Notes: generated by a model not told the origin, from the sequence alone. Counted from the stretch's first letter, positions 34,768 to 44,757 are shown. The stretch: 64,000 nucleotides of DNA from Chitinophagaceae bacterium (GCA_025923075.1 JAICGN010000002.1:48485-112484); one strand, 5' to 3'. Numbers and translations are program-made.

Positions 34768-35844
34768 ATGAAGCCAGCACCCGTGCAAAACCCATCACTA
34801 CTTGCAAGTTTATTCAGAGCGAGGCGAAGGACGTCTTTTACATCCCACTCAGTATTCAGCCTGCTGGTGCTTTTGCTTTTTTTTCCTACTTGTTTTTATG
34901 CTCAACCTGATTCATCCCGTTCGGGCCAAAAAAGTATAGTTAGCCAGTCGATGGATACCATAATAAAGCCAGCTCCTTATTATTTCCTTAGTCCCGAACA
35001 AAAAAGAAAAAGGCAGTGGATTATCGGTGGCCTCAATGTGGTAGGTTATGGAGCGTCGATCATCATCTTCAATAACACCTGGTATAAGGATTATCCGAAA
35101 ACTTCATTTCATACTTTCAACGATAGCAAGGAATGGTTGCAAATAGATAAAATGGGTCATGTATGGGCTGCTTATAATGCAAGTCGTGCGTCGGCAGCTA
35201 TGTGGAGATGGGCTGGTGTTTCTCCAAACAAGGCGGCATGGATCGGGGGAGTGAGCAGCATTGCATATTTGACAGTGATAGAGGTTTTAGATGGTCACTC
35301 GGCCAAATGGGGCTGGAGCTGGTCGGATATGGCCGCCAATCTTTTTGGTTCTGCTTTATTCGTTAGCCAGCAACTTGGTTGGGAAGGGCAGCGTATTCAA
35401 TTTAAATTTTCATTTCACTACAAAAGCTACTATGACCCAATGCTTAATGAAAGATCAAACGATTTGTTCGGAAGCAGTTGGATTGAAAGAATGCTGAAAG
35501 ATTACAACGGCCAGACCTATTGGCTCAGCACCAACCTTAAATCATTTTTTCCCCGATCAAGTTTGCCGGCCTGGCTCAGTGTAGCTATCGGTTATGGAGC
35601 GGAAGGTATGTTTGGAGGTTTTGAAAATAAATGGACGGATGAAGATTCCGGAGTTCCCGTTGACAGGACTGATATTAAACGTTACAGGCAATGGTATCTC
35701 GCTCCGGATGTCAATTTCAGTAAAATAAAAACGAACAAAAAAGCTGTAAGAGTCTTATTTGATGTCTTGGATGCTTTTAAATTCCCTGCACCGACTCTCG
35801 AGTTGTCAAATGGGAAAATGAAATTCCATGCGATATATTTTTAG
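34768..35844 (+). CDS. DUF2279 (YfiM-like) membrane/lipoprotein-like protein
   Basis: The 358-residue protein has a basic N terminus followed by a hydrophobic segment (about 28-45) that may be a signal sequence, then the DUF2279 core with WLQIDKMGHVWAAY near residue 118 and ISIA-like segments including DMAANLFGSALFVSQQ near 195. Members are envelope proteins of unknown role. The chosen start is the ATG at 34768; the open frame extends 57 bases upstream without a good start. It is divergent from the mutase gene. Confidence 0.82.
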   Translation: MKPAPVQNPSLLASLFRARRRTSFTSHSVFSLLVLLLFFPTCFYAQPDSSRSGQKSIVSQSMDTIIKPAPYYFLSPEQKRKRQWIIGGLNVVGYGASIIIFNNTWYKDYPKTSFHTFNDSKEWLQIDKMGHVWAAYNASRASAAMWRWAGVSPNKAAWIGGVSSIAYLTVIEVLDGHSAKWGWSWSDMAANLFGSALFVSQQLGWEGQRIQFKFSFHYKSYYDPMLNERSNDLFGSSWIERMLKDYNGQTYWLSTNLKSFFPRSSLPAWLSVAIGYGAEGMFGGFENKWTDEDSGVPVDRTDIKRYRQWYLAPDVNFSKIKTNKKAVRVLFDVLDAFKFPAPTLELSNGKMKFHAIYF

Positions 35845-35964
35845 ACCAAAGAACCGAGATTTATACGATTAGAGAAGGAAGGGGATAATTGGAAAAATCA
35901 TTAGAAAAATATCGTCCTAAATTTCCTCATAATCCTTCGCAATCATGTAAATCGTGGTTCTGTT

Positions 35965-36465
35965 TTATTTTAGATAGGCCCCTGTTACTTCTTCTCCTTT
36001 TACTTCCACAAAAATATGTTCCTGGATAGTTGTGGCTATTGATAAACCAACATAATCAGGTCTTACGGGAAAACTTGTATGCGTTCGTTCAACTAATACC
36101 AGGATTTGAATTTTTTTAGGATGAAAAGCAATAAAAGGTTTTAAAGCATAGAGCAGTGTTTTGCCGCTGTTGCTTACATCATCAATTACAACAATTACTT
36201 TTTCATTAAAGTCAAAAGATTTACTCAATGAAACATCGGTTGGCTCTTTTTTATCAAGCGTAATTGTAATAAGCTCAGTTTTGATTGAAGAAATTTCGCC
36301 AAGCATTTTCTGTATGACTCTGGCAACCACACTCCCACTTTCTCTTATACCGGCCAGGATGATTGCTTTTTCATCAATATTATTTTCTAATATTTCATAC
36401 GCCATGCGCCGAAGTTTTTTTTCGACGACTTCTCTGCTAAGTATATATTTTTTTTCAGTACCCAT
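35965..36465 (-). CDS. PyrR-like phosphoribosyltransferase
   Basis: The 166-residue protein has the PRPP-binding loop VIVVIDDVSNSGKTLLYAL (about 90-108), followed by the usual VERTH region near 125. The type-I PRTase layout is close to PyrR, which attenuates the pyrimidine operon in other bacteria or is a uracil phosphoribosyltransferase. No pyrimidine gene is adjacent, so regulation of pyr genes cannot be claimed; the base substrate is unknown. The start is the ATG at 36465. Confidence 0.85.
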   Translation of the reverse strand: MGTEKKYILSREVVEKKLRRMAYEILENNIDEKAIILAGIRESGSVVARVIQKMLGEISSIKTELITITLDKKEPTDVSLSKSFDFNEKVIVVIDDVSNSGKTLLYALKPFIAFHPKKIQILVLVERTHTSFPVRPDYVGLSIATTIQEHIFVEVKGEEVTGAYLK

Positions 36466-36476
36466 ATCAATTTGTC

Positions 36477-36494
36477 TCCCGATAGTTAGCGGGA
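36477..36494. repeat. TCCCGATAGTTAGCGGGA palindrome
   Basis: An imperfect palindrome (TCCCGATAG/TTAGCGGGA) in the gap between the divergent phosphoribosyltransferase and HdrC-like genes. It belongs to the same family as 34639-34656 and 48746-48761. Confidence 0.55.
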
Positions 36495-36544
36495 TTAAAA
36501 TTTAACTTTTAAACGCTTAATTTAGCAAATGTAATTGATTGCAT

Positions 36545-37855
36545 ATGCAAATTGTTCAACAGGTGTTATTTGTTCTTGTTTCCATTGTTGCGATCTGGCT
36601 TTTTACAAAAAAAGTAAAAGAGATCAGCCGGAATATCAGGCTTGGCCGTGATGAAGATTTTAGCGATAATAAAGATATACGGTGGAAGAATGTTTTGTTA
36701 TTGGCATTTGGACAAAAGAAAATGTTTAAGAATCCGTTGGTAGCAATATTGCATTTTTTTGTCTATGCGGGTTTTATCATTATCAATATTGAAGTGCTGG
36801 AAATAGTGCTGGATGGAATCTTCGGAACACACCGGTTGTTTGCTAAGCCACTTGGCGGCTTTTATACTTTTCTTATTAATGCATTTGAAATACTCGCAGT
36901 GCTTGTGATCTTAGCCTGTGCAATTTTTCTTATCAGGAGAAATATCATTAAACTAAACAGATTTATCAGCAAAGACCTTGCTGGCTGGCCAAGAAGCGAT
37001 GCAAATTATATTCTTATCACAGAAATAGTCCTGATGTTGTTGTTTCTGACATTGAATACCAGCGACAGGGCTTTGCAATTGCAGGGCAACGAACATTACC
37101 AGGACACCGGTAGTTTTCTGGTCAGTGGATTTTTCTCATCATCTTTAAGGCCGGTCTCATCGTCAACCTTACTTGCACTCGAACGTGGCGCCTGGTGGCT
37201 GCACATCATTGGCATCTATGCATTTTTAAATTACCTGCCTTATTCAAAACATCTGCATATCGTGCTGGCATTTCCAAATGCATACTATGCCAGACTGGAA
37301 CCAAAAGGAGAAATGAAAAATATGCCAGCAGTACAAAAAGAAGTTTTGTATGCTATGCAACCGGAGTCGGCGCCAACTGATGCTGTTCCGCCGGCAAACT
37401 TCGGCGCTAAAGATGTTTTTGATCTTAGCTGGAGAAATTTACTGGATGCATACAGTTGCACCGAATGCGGCCGCTGTTCTGCTGCTTGTCCTGCAACACA
37501 AACGGGTAAGGCTTTATCTCCCCGAAAAATCATGATGGATACCAGAGACAGACTAGAGGATGTTGGAAGAAATATAAATGTACATAAGGTATATAAGGAT
37601 GATGGTAAAAAATTATTACACAATTATATTACTGTTGAGGAGCTTCGTGCATGCACTACATGTAATGCCTGTGTAGAGGAATGTCCTGTTTCCATCTCTC
37701 CTCTGGAGATCATTCTCGAACTCCGCCGTTCATTGGTAATGGAAGAAAGCAATGCGCCACAGGAATGGAATGCCATGTTCAATAATGTTGAAAATAATTT
37801 TGCTCCGTGGAAGTTTTCCCCGGATGAAAGAGATAGGTGGACACAGGAGGTTTAA
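36545..37855 (+). CDS. Membrane-bound HdrC-like Fe-S protein
   Basis: The 436-residue protein has about five membrane helices (about 5-22, 66-90, 112-135, 155-172, 218-236), typical of a NarI/cytochrome-b-like membrane domain. A cytoplasmic part follows with two 4Fe-4S motifs: CTECGRCSAACP (about 304-315) and CTTCNACVEECP (about 370-381). It resembles the HdrC/GlpC-type electron-transfer unit. In related Bacteroidota this gene is usually next to a CCG-domain (HdrB-like) gene; here that gene lies at 47440. Start: ATG at 36545. Confidence 0.87.
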   Translation: MQIVQQVLFVLVSIVAIWLFTKKVKEISRNIRLGRDEDFSDNKDIRWKNVLLLAFGQKKMFKNPLVAILHFFVYAGFIIINIEVLEIVLDGIFGTHRLFAKPLGGFYTFLINAFEILAVLVILACAIFLIRRNIIKLNRFISKDLAGWPRSDANYILITEIVLMLLFLTLNTSDRALQLQGNEHYQDTGSFLVSGFFSSSLRPVSSSTLLALERGAWWLHIIGIYAFLNYLPYSKHLHIVLAFPNAYYARLEPKGEMKNMPAVQKEVLYAMQPESAPTDAVPPANFGAKDVFDLSWRNLLDAYSCTECGRCSAACPATQTGKALSPRKIMMDTRDRLEDVGRNINVHKVYKDDGKKLLHNYITVEELRACTTCNACVEECPVSISPLEIILELRRSLVMEESNAPQEWNAMFNNVENNFAPWKFSPDERDRWTQEV

Positions 37856-37989
37856 CTTGCGAGGCCGACGCCGGAGGCCAAGGCAATCCCATGAATTATT
37901 TTGTCCCTCATTAAGTAACACGTGGGGCACAACAACTCTAATTAGCGATAAACAGTTTTCCTTTGCTTCGATTTGGATTGATAATTGAC

Positions 37990-37997
37990 TAAATTTG
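37990..37997 (+). promoter_or_regulatory. Putative -7 promoter box upstream of a lipoprotein gene
   Basis: TAAATTTG matches TAnnTTTG about 43 bases before the ATG at 38041. The TTTG at 37962-37965 is 24 bp upstream, so spacing to a -33 box is not ideal. Confidence 0.3.
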
Positions 37998-38040
37998 GTA
38001 GACAAAACTTCCTACAATCTGCAAGTTGCCAACCATTTTT

Positions 38041-38553
38041 ATGAGAGTACTGTATTTTATATTTCTTATACACCTGGTTTTGGCTTGTAATGATAAAATA
38101 GAAACTCAGGTGGAAGAGGTTACCATGACTGAAACTGAAAGTACAACAGCTCCGGAACCCCCGCCCCCCACATTCTCTTGTTCAAATTCTGCTACACTAC
38201 AGGAATGGTTCTTTAAACTGTCCGATTCGGAAAAACCTGATAAAGATGTTTTTGCTTACAACTTTGGTCTTTTCGAAACGGGCAGTTGCTACGCAATTCA
38301 TTTAGTTGATTCAATACAATATGAAAAGGACGATGGGGGCACGGCGAGAAAAAATGAACCTGATACTTCTGTTAGTTATTATCCACTATCTAAAAGCGAA
38401 TACGAAGCGTTAGAGTGGAAACAAGTCTTAAATAAGATAAAGTCTCAACTGGCGGAGTTTGCCAAGACAGAAAGATTCAAAAACTCTTACTTAGCAAAAG
38501 CAGAAATTATAACGATGCGTTTTGACGACGGAGATTTGTTAAGGTTAAAATAG
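38041..38553 (+). CDS. Hypothetical lipoprotein
   Basis: The 170-residue protein starts RVLYFIFLIHLVLAC, with a lipobox (VLAC) at about residue 16, then a Glu/Thr/Pro-rich linker (about 20-45) and a globular part with two cysteines. I chose the ATG at 38041 because it starts directly at the signal sequence; a start 15 bases upstream would add a few polar residues. No family is recognised. It lies between the HdrC-like and SulP genes. Confidence 0.65.
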   Translation: MRVLYFIFLIHLVLACNDKIETQVEEVTMTETESTTAPEPPPPTFSCSNSATLQEWFFKLSDSEKPDKDVFAYNFGLFETGSCYAIHLVDSIQYEKDDGGTARKNEPDTSVSYYPLSKSEYEALEWKQVLNKIKSQLAEFAKTERFKNSYLAKAEIITMRFDDGDLLRLK

Positions 38554-38694
38554 GACTCCAACAATGGATCAATAAAGCTATCTTCCTCTAATTTGATCTT
38601 GGATTTAGTTTTTGATACCCTGGTCTTAATCAGTAAAAAAAACAGGTAAATTAATTACATTGCGGCCTGCAATTCTTTGACTATAATTCAGGCA

Positions 38695-40254
38695 ATGGAT
38701 ATTTTTAAACGGCATGCACGTTATTATTTTTTAGCGTTTCTCAAACATGATTTTAAAGCCAGCATCACTGTCTTCTTTGTTGCGCTGCCTCTTTGTCTTG
38801 GTATTTCTTTAGCATCCGGTGCTCCTTTGTATGCGGGTCTAGTTTCCGGTATTATTGGCGGCATTGTCGTTGGTCTTATCAGTAAATCCCATTTAAGCGT
38901 AAGCGGCCCTGCTGCTGGTCTGACGGCCATTTGTGCGGGGGCGATTACTGAACTTGGAAGTTTACAGATATTTTTTCTTTCCGTTGCCGTCGCCGGTGTT
39001 ATTCAATTATTGCTTGGTGTTTTCAAACTTGGCGGGTTTACTCATTTTATTCCTTCAGCCGTGATTAAGGGAATGCTGGCCGCCATTGGCATTATTCTTA
39101 TCGCCAAACAAATCCCATTATTACTTGGATACGATGAAGCATCCTTCTGGACAAAAGAATTATTTAACATCATCACATTTAAAAATGCTTTTAGTCATGT
39201 AAAGAATATTTATTACCATACGTCAAAAGGCGCCATTGTAATAGCAATCGCCTCTCTTGCTTTATTGATAGCCTGGAAGAAAACAATGGCCAAGAAAGTT
39301 CCGTTTATACCAACATCTTTTCTTGTGGTATTATTTGGAACCCTGCTTGCATTTTTATTTCAGCAATTCATTCCATCATTGGCATTAAAGCCGCAGCAGT
39401 TCGTCAACCTTCCTTCCAATTTATTTTTAGATATAAAACTGCCCGATTATCAGTCGATCTTCAGCAATACGGACATTATTAAGAATGCTGTTGTTATTTG
39501 CATTGTCGCTTCGCTTGAAACACTGTTAAGCATTGAGGCGATTGATAAAATTGACCTGTATAACCGCATTACTCCTCAAAATCGTGAACTGGTGGCTCAA
39601 GGCACAGGAAATATTATTGCTGGTATCCTCGGTGGATTGCCTATCACTGCAGTTATCGTAAGAAGTTCTGCCAATGCCGAAGCAGATGCAAGAACAAAAC
39701 TCTCGGCTATTTTTCACGGTATCTGGTTGCTCGTGCTTGTATTTTTTGTTGCTTCGATGTTAAATATGATCCCTTATTGTGTGCTGGCTGTTATTCTTAT
39801 TCGTACTGGTTACAACCTTGCCAAGCCACGAATGATCGCTGCTGTTTATAAATTAGGAAGAGAACAATTCCTGCCTTTCATCGTAACTATTGTTGCCATG
39901 TTATTTACAGATCTGCTTGTTGGTGTAGGTATCGGCATTGCATACTCCTGCTATTTTATTTTTAAAAATACATATCGGGCAGGTTACACGTTAGAGACAA
40001 GATCCGAAGGGCATATCAAACATTACCATTTCAATCTTGCCATCAATGTCAGCTTTATCAATAAAAAAAGGATTAAAGACGAGTTGGAAAAAATTCCGAA
40101 CTATTCAGTAGTACATATTGAAGGCTCGCACAGTGTTTATATTGATTATGACGTGTCAGAGATCATCAATGAGTTCAAGACAAAAGCAAAGCATAAACAT
40201 ATTGAACTTCATTTATCGGGCATTCCTGACGTGGAAACTATAAGTGCACATTAA
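38695..40254 (+). CDS. SulP-family anion transporter
   Basis: The 519-residue protein has 10-14 membrane helices, the SulP entry motif ALPLCLGISLASGAPLYAGLVSG (cited as residues 28-50), LSVSGPAAGLTA near 68, and a cytoplasmic STAS-like domain (about 440-519) with VHIEGSHSVYIDYDV. It would carry bicarbonate, sulfate or another anion across the inner membrane. No carbonic anhydrase gene is adjacent. The ATG at 38695 is preferred to a TTG 18 bases upstream. Confidence 0.92.
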   Translation: MDIFKRHARYYFLAFLKHDFKASITVFFVALPLCLGISLASGAPLYAGLVSGIIGGIVVGLISKSHLSVSGPAAGLTAICAGAITELGSLQIFFLSVAVAGVIQLLLGVFKLGGFTHFIPSAVIKGMLAAIGIILIAKQIPLLLGYDEASFWTKELFNIITFKNAFSHVKNIYYHTSKGAIVIAIASLALLIAWKKTMAKKVPFIPTSFLVVLFGTLLAFLFQQFIPSLALKPQQFVNLPSNLFLDIKLPDYQSIFSNTDIIKNAVVICIVASLETLLSIEAIDKIDLYNRITPQNRELVAQGTGNIIAGILGGLPITAVIVRSSANAEADARTKLSAIFHGIWLLVLVFFVASMLNMIPYCVLAVILIRTGYNLAKPRMIAAVYKLGREQFLPFIVTIVAMLFTDLLVGVGIGIAYSCYFIFKNTYRAGYTLETRSEGHIKHYHFNLAINVSFINKKRIKDELEKIPNYSVVHIEGSHSVYIDYDVSEIINEFKTKAKHKHIELHLSGIPDVETISAH

Positions 40255-40465
40255 GCTGGCAGATCAATCGTATACTTAAACCCATCTGCGGGTAACAATG
40301 CTTACGTCTGCAGATAATAAGGTTCCTTGGTAGTGGTGTTATAAACTTGGTTTTTCAAAAAAATACCTTGCGATCTCCTTTACACAGGGGCAGGCATGAT
40401 CGACCCACACCGTTTACCGGGGATAGCCCGGCAAAATAATTCAGCTGCTTAAACGTTTTATAGCC

Positions 40466-40987
40466 ATGAAAAACCTGGTGCTATCCGTCTTAATCTCAGC
40501 CCTCTCCTTAACTGCCTCAGCCCAAAAACCATGGGAACTGGGTGGTGAATACATGAGGCCGATCGGCAAAGGTTATAAAAGCAATATTGTTGGTCTTCGT
40601 TATGAAAATTTCAATGATAAAACCAGTTTCAGTGTCGGTATCACCTATCATTTTTCATCAAGGGATGCTTATGGAGGTTTTAAAGGTTATGGCATGTATG
40701 CAGGCTTCAGAAACAGTTTTGGAAATAACACCAGCGGCAGTAATCCTTTTATTGGCTTAAGAGTATTATTTGCATTTGAAAATTTTGAAGGAAAAACGAA
40801 TCTTGGAAGCCTGATGTTTACACCAATCGGCGAGGCAGGTTATCATTTTGTTTTCGGAGAACATTTTTTCACTACTCCATCAATTGGCTACGGATATCAG
40901 ATAAAAGTCACCAAAGAACATAATACAAGAGATCAGGATGAAGGGGGCCGGATCATTCCGGGACTTTCTGCTGGCTATAGGTTTTAA
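40466..40987 (+). CDS. Putative outer-membrane beta-barrel protein
   Basis: The 173-residue protein has a signal peptide (about 1-19, ending ASAQ), then alternating hydrophobic strands (NIVGLRYENF, FSVGITYHFSS, NPFIGLRVLFAFENF, FFTTPSIGYGYQIKV) and a terminal aromatic residue (GYRF), as in small eight-stranded outer-membrane barrels. No family is recognised. It stands after SulP with a 210-bp gap that shows a GCCCGG-like dyad but nothing more. Confidence 0.75.
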   Translation: MKNLVLSVLISALSLTASAQKPWELGGEYMRPIGKGYKSNIVGLRYENFNDKTSFSVGITYHFSSRDAYGGFKGYGMYAGFRNSFGNNTSGSNPFIGLRVLFAFENFEGKTNLGSLMFTPIGEAGYHFVFGEHFFTTPSIGYGYQIKVTKEHNTRDQDEGGRIIPGLSAGYRF

Positions 40988-40995
40988 AGTAAAAA

Positions 40996-41094
40996 AATCA
41001 AAAGTAAAAATCCAAAAGTCGTAAGCTCGCGGAGTTTTCTACCTGGCGAACTCTATTTTTTATTTTTTACTTTTAACTTTTGACTTTGAAATTT
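40996..41094. repeat. A/T-rich inverted repeat between convergent genes
   Basis: AAAAAATCAAAAGTAAAAA-like sequence near 40996 is mirrored by TTTTTTACTTTTAACTTTTG near 41065-41084, a common Bacteroidota intergenic form between converging genes. It partly overlaps the end of the APC permease gene and may act as a bidirectional terminator. Confidence 0.4.
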
Positions 41095-42473
41095 TTCCTC
41101 GCGAACCAAAAATAAAACGGAACTCCGGTTAACATTAGCGCCATGCCAATTCCAGCTTCCCTTGGCCTCTCAATAATTGTATTAATAAATAACGTGGCGC
41201 AAAATAAAATTACGATGATGGGTACTACAGGATAGCCCCAAACCTTGTATGGTCTGGGCGCATCAGGCATTTTTTTACGGAGAATAAAAACGCCTATCGT
41301 TGTCAGTCCATAAAAAATAAAAATGGAGAAGATGACCATATCGGTCAATTGATCAAAAGTGCCTGATAATACAAGTATACTTGCCCAGATACCCTGTATC
41401 CACATGGAACCTCCCGGTACACTTGCTTTATTCAGTGTAGCTGCTTTTTTAAAAAACAAGCCTTCTTTTGCCATTGCATAAAATGTACGGCAACTTGAAT
41501 AGATGGTAGCATGGTTACAGCCAAGGGTTGTTACGGCGATCAACGCAGCTATAAAGTAACTGCCGCTGTCGCCCCAGAAAACTTTTACTGCTTCTACTGC
41601 TGCTATGCTGTTTTGGCCTTTATAAATTGATTCCAGTTCGGGAATCGACAGCAGCGATAAATATGTCATATTTACCAGCAGGTAGATGCCAATGATTATA
41701 AACAGACCCGCGGCAAGTCCTAAAGGAATATTCTTTTTTGCATTCTTTACTTCACCTCCGATAAATCCGATTGCAGCCCAGCCCTGGTAAGCCCAAAATG
41801 CCGCAAGCATTGACACAAAAATTGCCGAAAATGTCACCGGTCGCCCCGTAGTAGATTTTGTACTAAAAGCACCGGATAGATCCGAATGCGGGCTGCTTAA
41901 ACCAAAAATGATGATCAATAGTATTCCCATTATCACCAGTATCAATAAAAATGTGCTTAACCTTGCTCCTCCTTTCAGTCCTTTGCTATTAATCCATGTG
42001 AGGATAAGAATGGAAATGATTGCAAGAAGTTTTACATTAAAATCCTTGAACGGATAAAAGACACCAAAAAGGTTTATATCCTTCCACGATTCCAGCACGG
42101 GTGGTAAGGCCTCGATGCTGTTTATCGACTGAGAAAAAATATATGCAAGTGAAGAAATGGCGGCAGTCTGTATTGCAGCAAACATTGACCAACCGAAAAT
42201 ATACGCGATCGGTTTAGTGTAAATCTTTTTGTAATAAGAATATTCGCCACCTGTACTTGCAAGGAGACCCGCCACTTCGGCATTACATAATGCACCAAAC
42301 AGGCTGATGATACCACCCAATACCCAGGCGATCAGCACCCAACCGGGAGAATGTAGTTCCGCAGCCATCGGAGCCACTTTTTTATAAACGCCTGAACCTA
42401 TAACATTCGCTATCACAATTACAATCACCATACTGAGACCAAGCGATTGTTTTAGCTGTGGGGAAGTGTTCAT
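41073..42473 (-). CDS. APC-family amino acid permease
   Basis: The 466-residue protein has about 12 membrane helices. Helix 1 shows VIVIANVIGSGVYKKVA near residue 20 with the family's unwound GSG, and AFWAYQGWAAIGFIGGEVKNA near 218 covers the helix 6 region. This is the LAT/APC layout for amino acid uptake or exchange. The substrate is not known. It may be transcribed with the DinB and LysE genes upstream on the same strand, which lie 24 bases and further away. Confidence 0.9.
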   Translation of the reverse strand: MNTSPQLKQSLGLSMVIVIVIANVIGSGVYKKVAPMAAELHSPGWVLIAWVLGGIISLFGALCNAEVAGLLASTGGEYSYYKKIYTKPIAYIFGWSMFAAIQTAAISSLAYIFSQSINSIEALPPVLESWKDINLFGVFYPFKDFNVKLLAIISILILTWINSKGLKGGARLSTFLLILVIMGILLIIIFGLSSPHSDLSGAFSTKSTTGRPVTFSAIFVSMLAAFWAYQGWAAIGFIGGEVKNAKKNIPLGLAAGLFIIIGIYLLVNMTYLSLLSIPELESIYKGQNSIAAVEAVKVFWGDSGSYFIAALIAVTTLGCNHATIYSSCRTFYAMAKEGLFFKKAATLNKASVPGGSMWIQGIWASILVLSGTFDQLTDMVIFSIFIFYGLTTIGVFILRKKMPDAPRPYKVWGYPVVPIIVILFCATLFINTIIERPREAGIGMALMLTGVPFYFWFARKNFKVKS

Positions 42474-42497
42474 TAATACTTTTTTGGTGGCGGGAAA

Positions 42498-42998
42498 CTA
42501 CATCTTTTCATCTGCACTCGGACCGTACATTCCGGGAACAGGAACATCCAGCAAACGCAAATAGACCGATAATTGACCACGATGATGGATCATGTGGTTA
42601 AATCCCCAACCGCGGATGGCAATTTTTTTTCGCGTGACTGACATAACCTGCTCGCCCCTTCTTACGGTCCAGTTCTTTTCAAAATCTTCATCATTCATTG
42701 TTGAAAGGTCTGCAATTGCTTTGTCAAGGTTAGTTTGAAAAATTTCCAGCAATTCTTCCGTAGATCCAGCAACGTTAGGTTTGAAATTGTAGTCTTTTAT
42801 AAAATCAAAATCATCAATATGAATGATATTAGAAACCCATTGGGTATTCTCTGCCACATGTGTCGCTAATCTTCCGAGTGACATAGATTTTTCATGCGGC
42901 TTCCAGTTTTTTTTATCAAGCGGAACTTTCTCCAATATTTTTTTTGACATGGACGACTCGTGTTTTAATTCTCCTATAAACGCATCTTTAATAGCCAT
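42498..42998 (-). CDS. DinB family protein
   Basis: The 166-residue protein matches the DinB four-helix fold: ESSMSKKILEKVPLDKKNWKPHEKS near residue 14, LGRLATHVAENTQW near 41 and GWGFNHMIHHRGQLSVYLR near 130. The histidines H47, and those in HMIHHR, form the likely metal site. DinB proteins are thiol transferases or of unknown role. It lies 15 bases after LysE-1 on the same strand, so they may be co-transcribed. Confidence 0.88.
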   Translation of the reverse strand: MAIKDAFIGELKHESSMSKKILEKVPLDKKNWKPHEKSMSLGRLATHVAENTQWVSNIIHIDDFDFIKDYNFKPNVAGSTEELLEIFQTNLDKAIADLSTMNDEDFEKNWTVRRGEQVMSVTRKKIAIRGWGFNHMIHHRGQLSVYLRLLDVPVPGMYGPSADEKM

Positions 42999-43013
42999 AG
43001 CTGTCGATTTAAA

Positions 43014-43649
43014 TTATTGCTTTTTAGTTAACATATTATATAATTGCAAAAGGCCGGCTAAAATAAAAATAATCCCCATAAATATATTCAAAGCGCGGTT
43101 ACCTGTTTTCATCTTTGTGAGCATCCAGTTGCCACCATGAATATAAACAGCAAGTCCAGCCAGTGAACCAAGCGCCGCTCCTGCGGTGAATATATTGAAT
43201 TGGGAAGTCGTTGGCACCAGTACTCTACTATTTATTAATTGTGTGCTCCATAAAAACCAAAAAGGGATTTGGGCGGGATTTATTCCACTTACAACAATTC
43301 CTAGTAGAAAACGATTCATCTTATTATTTAATAGCAATCCTTTCTTTGCACCGGTTTGCTTTTGTGCCATCACAAATGCCAAAATACCTAACACGACAAA
43401 AACAACTACGGTCAACCACCCCATGACCGCAAATAATTGTTTATGTTCAACGACCCAGTCCATCCCCGTTAATGCCAGTCGCAAATAAATTATTTCTACT
43501 ATCACAATCCCTGCCCCATACTTCCAGGCACTGCCATAGCTTTCCTGAAAGCTTAGCTGTGTCGCAGTAAGATTCATATTTCCGAGGGGTAATTGCCCGA
43601 GAAAGCTAACAAGCGAGCCAGCAAAAAAAACTTTGATCAATTCAATCAT
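43014..43649 (-). CDS. LysE family exporter, copy 1
   Basis: The 211-residue protein has about six membrane helices. It has FLGQLPLGNMNLTATQ near residue 17 and PAQIPFWFLWST near 124, both shared with the second copy at 44758. The LysE family exports amino acids or similar small molecules. It lies 25 bases after the ATP-grasp gene on the same strand, so the two are probably translated from one message. The substrate is unknown. Confidence 0.88.
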   Translation of the reverse strand: MIELIKVFFAGSLVSFLGQLPLGNMNLTATQLSFQESYGSAWKYGAGIVIVEIIYLRLALTGMDWVVEHKQLFAVMGWLTVVVFVVLGILAFVMAQKQTGAKKGLLLNNKMNRFLLGIVVSGINPAQIPFWFLWSTQLINSRVLVPTTSQFNIFTAGAALGSLAGLAVYIHGGNWMLTKMKTGNRALNIFMGIIFILAGLLQLYNMLTKKQ

Positions 43650-43674
43650 ACCAGGTGTCTGAACGTAGTAAATT

Positions 43675-44727
43675 TCATATTCCTAAAGCAAGATCTTTTC
43701 TTTGTAATTCTTTAAAATCTTTTCTTACTTGCTGTAAAAAACGGGAGCTTTTCGCAAAGGTCCAATAGGGAACTCCATTTTGGTTATTGATCTTGCCAAT
43801 ACGATACAGATGACGCCAATGTGACGAGATCACCTTCAAAGCTTTACCATAACTCATTCCGCAATCATAGATGTGGTTAGGCTCGGCTCCTGCGCCGTTA
43901 TATTCAAGGATCATGATATTCTTTCCTTGCTTCAGGTCTTCGATCGAAGTGCATTTCAGATCATAACGACCATAATAAAAACCTCTGGATTCATGATTGA
44001 TACGATCAAATACATCATGAAGCCGCTGATCGATCTCATTACAGAGGTTAATAAACCGTGCACCGCGGTTGTGATTACCTGCCATACTCAGGTAATAATT
44101 TTCACCGTTCTTCGGAATGTTTAACCAATTCCTTTCATGTTTTTTTTTCATTTCTGCTGAGCGGTGGCTCGCCTTCGGATGTTCATCAACTAATTGCTCC
44201 AATGTTTTTTTTCCATCGCCTGTCACATGCAGATAATCTTTTAAAATAAACCCCGTCACTTTTCCTCTTTTTTCTCCTGGGTAGCGTATATAAAAAACGC
44301 TGAATTCCATCGCCAGATCAATATAGGTTTGAAGGATATACTTAACGCCAACAACTCTATGGTACTTTTTCATTTCATCTTCTGACTCAATCACACGAAA
44401 TAAAATTCCCTGCATTCCCTCATCAGGCTTTACCACAAATGGATAATTTAACCCACTTGCTTTTATTTCACTTTTTACAGTATCGATTGTTTGTGCAGGG
44501 CTGATCAAAATTGTTTTTGGATATGAACCTGCAGGTAATTGCTTGTACATTTCATTTTTACTACCAGCTTCGAAGCCTCCGAAGACCAACGTGGGATTGG
44601 AAGCAGTGAAAAAATATAATGATCTTGCTTTTAGACCATAATATAGCCACACAATACCAACCGGTGCATAGATGAGACCAAACGGCCATAACTCCCAGTT
44701 AAAAAGCTGCTTGAAAATTTTCTTCAT
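43675..44727 (-). CDS. Membrane-anchored ATP-grasp ligase-like protein, copy 1
   Basis: The 350-residue protein has a hydrophobic N-terminal part (about 12-33), then an ATP-grasp fold: the ATP-clamping YPFVVKPDEGMQGILFR near residue 95, NHNRGARF near 215 and GRYDLKC near 250, with ILEYNGAGAEPNHIYD near 275 as the metal-binding end. It is about half identical by eye to the copy at 46200. ATP-grasp enzymes join a carboxylate to an amine or thiol using ATP. The product is unknown; LysE-1 next to it may export it. The membrane anchor is unusual. Confidence 0.85.
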   Translation of the reverse strand: MKKIFKQLFNWELWPFGLIYAPVGIVWLYYGLKARSLYFFTASNPTLVFGGFEAGSKNEMYKQLPAGSYPKTILISPAQTIDTVKSEIKASGLNYPFVVKPDEGMQGILFRVIESEDEMKKYHRVVGVKYILQTYIDLAMEFSVFYIRYPGEKRGKVTGFILKDYLHVTGDGKKTLEQLVDEHPKASHRSAEMKKKHERNWLNIPKNGENYYLSMAGNHNRGARFINLCNEIDQRLHDVFDRINHESRGFYYGRYDLKCTSIEDLKQGKNIMILEYNGAGAEPNHIYDCGMSYGKALKVISSHWRHLYRIGKINNQNGVPYWTFAKSSRFLQQVRKDFKELQRKDLALGI

Positions 44728-44757
44728 ATGAACTTCCCAGTTTCTTTATAAACAATT

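Noticed and set aside
37730..38005. Frames on both strands between the HdrC-like gene and the lipoprotein gene
   Set aside because: They overlap the end of the HdrC-like gene and show no domain pattern; the segment also contains an inexact GGCC-rich palindrome of unclear role.
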